Source: Chromatiaceae bacterium
GTDB taxonomy: Bacteria > Pseudomonadota > Gammaproteobacteria > Chromatiales > Chromatiaceae
DNA length: 64,000 nt
Assembly (NCBI GenBank): GCA_024235395.1
Contig: JACKMK010000001.1
Coordinates: forward strand, 434,001 to 498,000
Direction of reading: 5' to 3'
A program made the translations under genes and the position numbers. Below, one piece after another: positions 57,967-64,000 of this stretch. Within the stretch, counting starts at the first letter, position 1. The number at the start of each line of letters is the position of its first letter. Under the pieces are notes generated by a model that made no database searches, was not told where the DNA came from, and saw only the letters and a list, made by a program, of their open reading frames with translations.

Positions 57967-59874
57967 TCAGGCGGACAGGTCCAGCATCAGGCGGTTGAGC
58001 CGGTGTACGAACCCGGCCGGATCGTCGAGTTGGCCGCCCTCGGCGAGCAGTGCCTGATCGAAGACCAGCTTGGCCAGCTCGGTGAACTTGTCTTCGTCCA
58101 CTTCGTTTTCCATCCGCTGCAACAAGGGATGCTCCAGGTTGACCTCGATGATCGGCGTCGGCATTGGGGCATCCTGGCCGAGCTGCTTCAGCACGCGCGC
58201 CAGGTTCTGACTCATGTCGTAGTGGTCCACCACCAGGCAGGCCGGCGACTCGGTCAACCGGCTCGACACCCGCACTTCCTTGACGGTGTCGCCGAGTGCC
58301 GACGTGACCCGCTCGATCAGGTGCTTGTGCTCCTCTGCGGCCTTTTCGACCTTCTCCTTGGTCTCTTTGTCCTCCAACTCGCCCAAGTCAAGTTCGCCCT
58401 TGGCGACCGATTGCAGGTGCTTGTCCTTGTAATCCGTCAGGTGCGATACCAGCCATTCGTCGACCCGGTCGGTCAACAGCAGGACCTCGATGTCCTTCTT
58501 CTTGAACACCTCGAGGTGCGGGCTGTTACGCGCCGCCGACAAGGTGTCCGCGGTGATGTAATAGATCTTTTCCTGTTTCTCCGCCATCCGCTCGATGTAT
58601 TGGTCCAGCGACACCGTCTGCTGATCGCCTTCGGACTTGGTCGAGGCGAAACGCAGCAGGCCGGCGATCTTTTCCCGGTTGGCGAAGTCCTCGGCCGGCC
58701 CCTCTTTGAGGACCTTGCCGAACTCCTTCCAGAACGACTGATACTGCTCCGGTTCGTCCTTGGCCAGTTTTTCGAGCAGGCCGAGGACGCGTTTGACGTT
58801 GGCGTTGCGGATGCTGTCGATCTTCTTGTCGTGCTGGAGAATCTCGCGCGAGACGTTCAACGGCAGATCGTCTGAATCCACGACACCTTTGACAAACCGC
58901 AGGTAGTGCGGCATCAGCTTGTCCGCCTCGTCCATGATGAACACGCGCCGCACATACAGCTTCACACCGTGCTTGGGCTCGCGATCCCACATGTCGAAGG
59001 GCGCCCGCGACGGGATGAACAGCAACGAGGAGTATTCGTGCGTACCCTCGACCCGGTTGTGCGCCCAGGTCAGCGGATCCTGGAAATCGTGGCAGGTGTT
59101 CTTGTAGAACTCGTGGTACTCCTGATCTCCGATCTCGGACTTGTTGCGCATCCACAGCGCTGTCCCTTTGTTGACCTGTTCCCATTCCGGCTTGGCCGCT
59201 TCCTCGCCCTCTTCGGGGGGCGGCACCTCGGACAACATCTCGACCGGGATCGCGATGTGGTCGGAAAACTTGCCGATGATGCTGCGCAGGCGCCAGGGTT
59301 CGAGAAACTCCTTTTCGTCATCGCGCAGATGCAACACGATCTCGGTGCCGCGTTCTGCACGCTCGACGTTCTCGATGGTGTAGCTGCCCTCGCCGGTGGA
59401 CACCCATCGCACCCCCTCGTCGGGCTGCATGCCGGCACGACGGGTGGTCAATGTGACCTTGTCGGCGACGATGAACGCCGAGTAGAAACCGACACCGAAC
59501 TGGCCGATCAGCTGACTGTCTTTGGTCTGGTCGCCGGAAAGGCTTTCCAGGAACTTGCGGGTCCCGGAGCTGGCGATGGTACCGATTGTCTCGGTGACCT
59601 CCTGGCGACTCATGCCGATCCCGTTGTCGGTGATCGTCAGGGTGCCGGCGGCGGCGTCCACCGCAATGCGGATCCGCAGGTCGGCCTGCCCTTCGTACAA
59701 GGCGTCATTGCCGAGCGCTTCGAAGCGGAGTTTTTCCGCCGCGTCGGAGCCATTCGACACCAGCTCGCGCAGGAATATCTCCTTGTTCGAATACAGTGAT
59801 CGGATCACCAGGTTCAGCACCTGGCTGACTTCGGCCTGAAAATCCAGGGTTTCCTTCTGCGCGGTCACGGTCAT
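57967..59874 (-). CDS. htpG: Chaperone protein HtpG (Hsp90)
   Basis: 635 residues from the ATG at 59874. The GHKL ATP-binding motifs SLYSNKEIFLRELVSNGSDA, DNGIGMSRQEV and GQFGVGFYSAFIVADKVTLT lie in the N-terminal domain; middle and C-terminal Hsp90 domains follow. It refolds client proteins with DnaK. Upstream in-frame sequence is rejected as it runs through the promoter. A sigma32 promoter is visible 41-69 bases upstream. Confidence 0.97.
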   Translation of the reverse strand: MTVTAQKETLDFQAEVSQVLNLVIRSLYSNKEIFLRELVSNGSDAAEKLRFEALGNDALYEGQADLRIRIAVDAAAGTLTITDNGIGMSRQEVTETIGTIASSGTRKFLESLSGDQTKDSQLIGQFGVGFYSAFIVADKVTLTTRRAGMQPDEGVRWVSTGEGSYTIENVERAERGTEIVLHLRDDEKEFLEPWRLRSIIGKFSDHIAIPVEMLSEVPPPEEGEEAAKPEWEQVNKGTALWMRNKSEIGDQEYHEFYKNTCHDFQDPLTWAHNRVEGTHEYSSLLFIPSRAPFDMWDREPKHGVKLYVRRVFIMDEADKLMPHYLRFVKGVVDSDDLPLNVSREILQHDKKIDSIRNANVKRVLGLLEKLAKDEPEQYQSFWKEFGKVLKEGPAEDFANREKIAGLLRFASTKSEGDQQTVSLDQYIERMAEKQEKIYYITADTLSAARNSPHLEVFKKKDIEVLLLTDRVDEWLVSHLTDYKDKHLQSVAKGELDLGELEDKETKEKVEKAAEEHKHLIERVTSALGDTVKEVRVSSRLTESPACLVVDHYDMSQNLARVLKQLGQDAPMPTPIIEVNLEHPLLQRMENEVDEDKFTELAKLVFDQALLAEGGQLDDPAGFVHRLNRLMLDLSA

Positions 59875-59914
59875 TGCGGGCTGATCCTCCGGATGGCAAA
59901 AAAGCTGTCGCAGC

Positions 59915-59943
59915 AGATGGCGGCGAAGAAGCGGGATTTCAAG
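59915..59943 (-). promoter_or_regulatory. Sigma32 heat-shock promoter of htpG
   Basis: On the minus strand CTTGAAA (59943-59937), 14-base spacer, CGCCATCT (59922-59915). The first box is perfect and the second differs by one base from CCCCATNT. It agrees with known heat-shock control of htpG. Confidence 0.85.
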
Positions 59944-59991
59944 AGGTGGCTGTGGTAAAAATCCGGCCAGACTCTGCAGGACCCCGAGATC

Positions 59992-61623
59992 ATGGCCTTC
60001 ACTACCTATTCCACCCAGCCCTACACCGACCAACGCCCCGGTACTTCCGGACTGCGCAAGCGAGTCGAGGTGTTTCGGCAGGGCAACTATCTGAAAAACT
60101 TCGTGCAATCGGTCTTCGACACCCAGCGGGAACTGAAGGGTGGAACCCTGGTTCTGGGCGGGGATGGGCGATTCTATAACCGCGACGCGATCCAGATCAT
60201 CCTCAAGATGGCTGCGGCCAACGGCGTGGCACGGGTGCTGGTCGGTCGCGGCGGCCTGCTGTCGACGCCTGCGGCGTCATGCGTCATCCGCAAGCATGCG
60301 GCCGCCGGCGGCCTGATCCTCTCGGCCAGCCACAACCCGGGCGGCCCGGACGGTGATTTCGGGATCAAGTACAACACCGCAAATGGCGGCCCGGCGCCGG
60401 AAAAGGTCACTGAAGCGATCTACGCGCGCACGCTCGAGATCGCCAATTTCCGCAGCGTCACTGCAGACGACATCCCGCTCGACGAGATCGCGACGCACGA
60501 AATGCACAAGATGCGGATCGAGGTGATCGACCCGGTCGCCGACTACGCCGAGCTGATGGCCACGATCTTCGATTTCGACGCGATCCGCGCATTGCTGGCC
60601 AGCGGTTTCCGCATGCGGTTCGACGCCATGCATGCGGTCACCGGGCCCTACGCCGTCAGAATCTTCGAGGAATTGCTCGGTGCCCCGCCGGACACGGTGA
60701 TCAACCGGGAGCCGCTGGAGGACTTCGGCGGGCACCATCCCGATCCGAACCTCGTCCACGCTGCAGAGCTGGTCGCGCTGACACAGGGTGCGGACGGGGT
60801 GGATTTCGCCGCGGCCTCGGACGGCGACGGTGACCGCAACATGATCCTGGGACGCGATTTCTTCGTGACGCCCAGCGACAGCCTCGCGGTACTGGCGGCC
60901 AACGCGACCCTGATCCCTGCGCACCGCGGCGGCATTCCCGGGGTTGCGCGCTCAATGCCCACCAGCCAGGCGGTCGACCGGGTCGCAGCCGCGTTTGGGA
61001 TCGAGTGCTTCGAGACGCCGACCGGTTGGAAGTTCTTCGGCAATCTGCTGGACGCCGGCCGCATCGCCTTCTGCGGTGAGGAGAGTTTCGGGACGGGGTC
61101 CGATCACGTACGCGAGAAAGACGGCCTATGGGCTGTTCTGGCGTGGCTCAACGTGATTGCCGGCCGCAACCAGTCGGTCGCAGACATCGTCACCGAACAC
61201 TGGCGTCAGTACGGACGCAATTACTATTCGCGGCACGACTACGAAGGCGTCAAGAGCGCTGCCGCAGAGACGCTGATGCAGGCCCTGCGGGACCGCCTGC
61301 GGACCCTACCGGGTACCCACCTGGACGGTATCGAAGTCAGCTACGCCGACGACTTCAGCTACACCGACCCGATCGACGGCTCGGTGAGCCGCAAACAGGG
61401 CATCCGCATCGGATTCGGCAACGGGTCACGCATCATCTACCGGCTGTCCGGCACCGGAACCGTGGGCGCGACGCTGCGCGTCTACCTGGAGGCCTACGAG
61501 CCGGATCCGTCGCGGCAACAACTCGACCCGCAGGTCGCACTCGCGGGGTTGATCGACACCGCTAACCGTTTCGCCCAGATCCAGCAGTTGACCGGGCGTG
61601 CCGCACCCGATGTGATCACCTGA
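59992..61623 (+). CDS. pgm: Alpha-D-glucose phosphate-specific phosphoglucomutase
   Basis: 543 residues. The catalytic phosphoserine is Ser113 in ILSASHNPGG, the metal loop is ASDGDGDRNM and the sugar-binding loop is FCGEESFGTGSDHVREKDG. The start MAFTTYSTQPYTDQRPGTSG matches the eukaryote-like Pgm group rather than the ManB/AlgC type. It interconverts glucose 1- and 6-phosphate for glycogen and UDP-glucose. It is divergent from htpG. Confidence 0.95.
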   Translation: MAFTTYSTQPYTDQRPGTSGLRKRVEVFRQGNYLKNFVQSVFDTQRELKGGTLVLGGDGRFYNRDAIQIILKMAAANGVARVLVGRGGLLSTPAASCVIRKHAAAGGLILSASHNPGGPDGDFGIKYNTANGGPAPEKVTEAIYARTLEIANFRSVTADDIPLDEIATHEMHKMRIEVIDPVADYAELMATIFDFDAIRALLASGFRMRFDAMHAVTGPYAVRIFEELLGAPPDTVINREPLEDFGGHHPDPNLVHAAELVALTQGADGVDFAAASDGDGDRNMILGRDFFVTPSDSLAVLAANATLIPAHRGGIPGVARSMPTSQAVDRVAAAFGIECFETPTGWKFFGNLLDAGRIAFCGEESFGTGSDHVREKDGLWAVLAWLNVIAGRNQSVADIVTEHWRQYGRNYYSRHDYEGVKSAAAETLMQALRDRLRTLPGTHLDGIEVSYADDFSYTDPIDGSVSRKQGIRIGFGNGSRIIYRLSGTGTVGATLRVYLEAYEPDPSRQQLDPQVALAGLIDTANRFAQIQQLTGRAAPDVIT

Positions 61624-61669
61624 CGCCGCTTCCGGCTGGGGCCCTGGCGGCGATAGGGAGCACGACACG

Positions 61670-62119
61670 ATGCATATCTGGGTGGATGCCGACGCCTGTC
61701 CCGCGGCGATCAAGGAGATCCTCTTCCGTGCTGCACAGCGCCGTGGCATTGCCATGACACTGGTCGCGAACCAGGCACTGCAGACACCCCGGTCGCCGCT
61801 GATTCGCAGCGTGCAGGTCGCCCAGGGATTCGACGTCGCCGATCGACATATCATCGACCGTCTGCAACCGGGCGATCTGACGGTGACCGCCGATATCCCA
61901 CTCGCGAACGAGGCCATCGCCAAGGGCAGCGAGGTCATCAGCCCGCGTGGTGAGCGTCTTACCAGCGACAACATCGGCGAGCGCCTGGCGCTGCGCAACT
62001 TCATGGATGAACTGCGTGGCAGCGGCGGCGTGACCGGTGGACCCGCGCCGTTCAATGCGACCGACCGCCAGGCCTTCGCCAACGCCCTCGACCGCCTGCT
62101 GACCGAACGACTCGCCTGA
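61670..62119 (+). CDS. YaiI/YqxD family protein (DUF188)
   Basis: 149 residues starting MHIWVDADACPAAIKEILFR, the family hallmark with a conserved Asp-Ala-Asp-Ala-Cys. Later VTADIPLANEAIAKG and NIGERLALRNFMDELR are also typical. The fold resembles a PIN-like nuclease, but activity has not been established. AGGGAGC lies upstream of the ATG. It starts 46 bases after pgm, so co-transcription is possible. Confidence 0.92.
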   Translation: MHIWVDADACPAAIKEILFRAAQRRGIAMTLVANQALQTPRSPLIRSVQVAQGFDVADRHIIDRLQPGDLTVTADIPLANEAIAKGSEVISPRGERLTSDNIGERLALRNFMDELRGSGGVTGGPAPFNATDRQAFANALDRLLTERLA

Positions 62120-62175
62120 CCACTCCGGCCGGGCTAAGCACCTGGCGCGTCCGCGCGTTCATCCCCGGCGCCGGA

Positions 62176-63000
62176 TCAGTAGTGGCGTTCCACCCCGACC
62201 CGCTGCATGATTTCGATCGCCAGTTCCTCGATCGACACCGCAGTACTGTCGATGAACGGGACGGCATTGCTGCGAAACAGGTCCTCGGCCGCGGCCACCT
62301 CCCGCCGGCACTGCGCCAGGCTGGCGTAGTCCGAGCCCGGCCTACGCTCTTCGCGGATGCGATGCAGTCGGTCAGGTGAGATCGTCATGCCGAACAGCTG
62401 CTCACGATGGGCTCGCAGCGGTTCGGGTAGCCTGCCGAGCAGGAAATCGTCCTCGGTCAGTGGGTAGTTGGCGGCCAGTATCGCGTACTGCATCGCCAGG
62501 TAGAGGCAGGTTGGCGTCTTGCCGCTGCGCGACACGCCAACCAGAATGAGATCCGCCTTGTCGAGTCCCTTGAAGCGTGAACCGTCGTCGAAGTTGAGGG
62601 CGAAGTTCACGGCATCGACCCGACGGTCGTAGGCATGCAGATCGCCGATACCGTGGCTGAGTCCGATGTGCCCGCTGTGCGGTATCCCGATGGCCGCCGA
62701 GAGCATCGGCAGGTAGTTGTCGAAGATGTCGAACACCTTCGCGTTTGCCTCCTTCAGCCGGGCGCGCAGAGACTCGTCGACGATACTCGAAAACACAATC
62801 GGCTGGCTCTCGTCCTCCTGTGCGGCACTGTCGATCTCCCGCACCGCGGCATCGATCTTTTCCAGTGTGTCGAGAAACGGCAACACCATGCGCTCGCAGC
62901 AGTGCTCCTCGAACTGCGTCATCAAGGTACGCACCAGGTGTTCCAGGGTGATACCCGTACGGTCCGAGATAATGAACAGCGAGCGCGTCGGATGCTCCAT
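62176..63000 (-). CDS. ppsR: PEP synthase regulatory kinase/pyrophosphorylase
   Basis: 274 residues of the DUF299 family. The N-terminus LFIISDRTGITLEHLVRTLM and the P-loop-like VGVSRSGKTPTCLYLAMQYA are characteristic. It reversibly phosphorylates a Thr of phosphoenolpyruvate synthase (PpsA) using ADP, and removes the group with phosphate, switching gluconeogenesis on or off. ppsA itself is not in the window. It is divergent from glcD across about 155 bases. Confidence 0.94.
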   Translation of the reverse strand: MEHPTRSLFIISDRTGITLEHLVRTLMTQFEEHCCERMVLPFLDTLEKIDAAVREIDSAAQEDESQPIVFSSIVDESLRARLKEANAKVFDIFDNYLPMLSAAIGIPHSGHIGLSHGIGDLHAYDRRVDAVNFALNFDDGSRFKGLDKADLILVGVSRSGKTPTCLYLAMQYAILAANYPLTEDDFLLGRLPEPLRAHREQLFGMTISPDRLHRIREERRPGSDYASLAQCRREVAAAEDLFRSNAVPFIDSTAVSIEELAIEIMQRVGVERHY

Positions 63001-63155
63001 ACGGGACCTCTTTGTTGTTGTTCCGAACCGGCCTGCCAGCACACGCAGCCTCGCCGGCATCTTAGCAAACCCGCCCGGGGCACCCCCGCGCCGGCGTGCC
63101 CAGCCACAAAAAAACAATGCCCACCCCAGTCGCGGTTTTTTGCAACAATTGCCCC

Positions 63156-64000
63156 ATGAGTGAACTGCCACTTTCCGAACGTCGCGCACGGCTGGCCACA
63201 CGGTTGCGCCAGGTGGTCGCCGGCCCCTTCGTGCTCAGCAGTGACGAAGAACTCAAGCCGTATGAGTGCGACGGCCTGTCGGCGTACCGTGTGGTACCGC
63301 TGCTGGTGGTGTTGCCCGCCTCCGCCGACGAGGTGCAGGCGGTGCTGAAGATCTGCCACGAGGCGCACGTCGCGGTGGTCGCGCGCGGCGCCGGTACCGG
63401 GCTTTCCGGCGGGGCCCTGCCGCACGAAGACGGTGTGCTGCTGAGTCTCGCCAGACTGAACCGGATCATCGCTGTCGAACCCGACAACGTCTGTGCACGC
63501 GTGCAACCCGGTGTGCGCAATCTGGCGATCAGCGAAGCCGCTCGACCGCATGGACTGTATTACGCGCCCGACCCATCGTCGCAGATCGCCTGCTCGATCG
63601 GCGGCAACGTCGCTGAGAATGCCGGCGGCGTGCACTGCCTGAAGTACGGGTTGACGGTCAACAATCTGCTCGCCGTCGAACTGGTCAAGATGGACGGAGA
63701 GCGCATCACCCTCGGTGGTGGTGGGCTCGACGGTCCCGGGTACGACCTCCTGGCATTGATCACCGGTTCCGAAGGCATGCTCGGCGTGGTCGTCGAGGTG
63801 ACCGTCAAACTGCTGCCGATCCCGCAGCGTGCACAGGTCGCGCTGGCGGCGTTCGACAATGTCGAGACCGCAGGCCAGGCGGTTGCCGACATCATCGCTT
63901 CCGGAATCCTGCCAGCCGGACTGGAGATGATGGACAACCCGGCGATTCGCGCCGCGGAAGACTTCGTCCACGCGGGTTACCCGACCGAGGCCGCCGCGAT
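63156..64000 (+). CDS. glcD: Glycolate oxidase subunit GlcD (FAD-linked), partial
   Basis: The reading frame is open from the ATG at 63156 to the right edge, giving 281 residues, so the C-terminal half is missing. FAD-binding PCMH-type features are present: PLLVVLPASADEVQAVLKIC, ARGAGTGLSGGALP, APDPSSQIACSIGGNVAENA and GLTVNNLLAVELVKMDG, followed by LLALITGSEGMLGVVVEVTV. GlcD oxidises glycolate (or D-lactate) to glyoxylate, feeding electrons to the chain with GlcE and GlcF, which probably follow. A photorespiratory-type role would fit an autotroph with RuBisCO, which is an inference. Confidence 0.88.
   Translation, partial: MSELPLSERRARLATRLRQVVAGPFVLSSDEELKPYECDGLSAYRVVPLLVVLPASADEVQAVLKICHEAHVAVVARGAGTGLSGGALPHEDGVLLSLARLNRIIAVEPDNVCARVQPGVRNLAISEAARPHGLYYAPDPSSQIACSIGGNVAENAGGVHCLKYGLTVNNLLAVELVKMDGERITLGGGGLDGPGYDLLALITGSEGMLGVVVEVTVKLLPIPQRAQVALAAFDNVETAGQAVADIIASGILPAGLEMMDNPAIRAAEDFVHAGYPTEAAA

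Noticed and set aside
59875..60108. N-terminal extension of HtpG
   Set aside because: It crosses the sigma32-type promoter and runs into the pgm gene on the other strand; Hsp90 proteins start at the ATG at 59874.
1..64000. CRISPR arrays, transposons, integrases, prophage or secretion-system islands
   Set aside because: No regular spaced repeats, terminal inverted repeats with transposase, or phage-like genes were seen; the window reads as core chromosome.

Overview
The window reads as core chromosome of a free-living or symbiotic gammaproteobacterium with GC-rich DNA (roughly 60 percent by eye). Gene order is typical of the class: pyrG-kdsA-eno-ftsB-ispD-ispF-truD-surE-pcm-yqaA-nlpD-rpoS, tig-clpP-clpX-lon-hupB-ppiD, and rnm-yciO-trpS-scpA-scpB-rluB. 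A secreted Gly/Trp/Tyr/Asn-rich protein resembling sulfur globule envelope proteins, beside an FNR regulator and a cbb3 oxidase operon, suggests a sulfur oxidiser (Chromatiales/Sedimenticola-like) living at low oxygen. The lineage is an inference. No transposase, integrase, prophage, CRISPR array or rRNA operon is visible.

Layout. 1-6213 (minus): partial endonuclease III-like gene, rluB, scpB, scpA, trpS, an M50 protease, yciO and rnm, a tight operon for chromosome segregation and RNA metabolism. 6323-8822 (plus): an unknown 245-residue protein, yciB, a YciI-like protein and a parvulin. 8852-21152 (mostly minus): the stationary-phase and envelope block from a small unknown gene and rpoS up to pyrG, interrupted by plus-strand smr and tatD genes. 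21478-28634 (plus): sulfur globule-like protein, fnr, ccoNOQP, a small unknown membrane protein, ccoG and ccoH. FNR boxes precede fnr and ccoN, which suggests autoregulation plus low-oxygen induction of the high-affinity oxidase.

28667-38753: dnaQ, rnhA and a methyltransferase (minus), mltD (plus), then a four-gene peptide-type ABC transporter (minus) whose last gene overlaps the mltD 3' end. 38903-48661: fabI (plus), then ppiD, tRNA-Asp, tRNA-Val, hupB, lon, clpX, clpP, tig and tRNA-Leu (minus), a protein-quality-control block with a strong sigma70 promoter before hupB and a sigma32-like promoter before lon. 48804-51471 (minus): hemN, a small unknown protein, prmB. 51654-53648 (plus): an orphan sensor histidine kinase. 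53723-56819 (minus): iscR without an isc operon in the window, yqiB, a thioredoxin, adk and a stand-alone cyclic-nucleotide-binding-domain protein. 57054-64000: a fumarylacetoacetate hydrolase-family gene, htpG (minus, sigma32-like promoter), pgm, a YaiI-family gene, ppsR (minus) and the 5' part of glcD.

Most of the window is conserved housekeeping sequence. The least explained parts are the small unknown proteins, the double-anchored ABC binding protein and its enlarged permease, the nested inverted repeat after ccoP, and the Cys motif in TrpRS.
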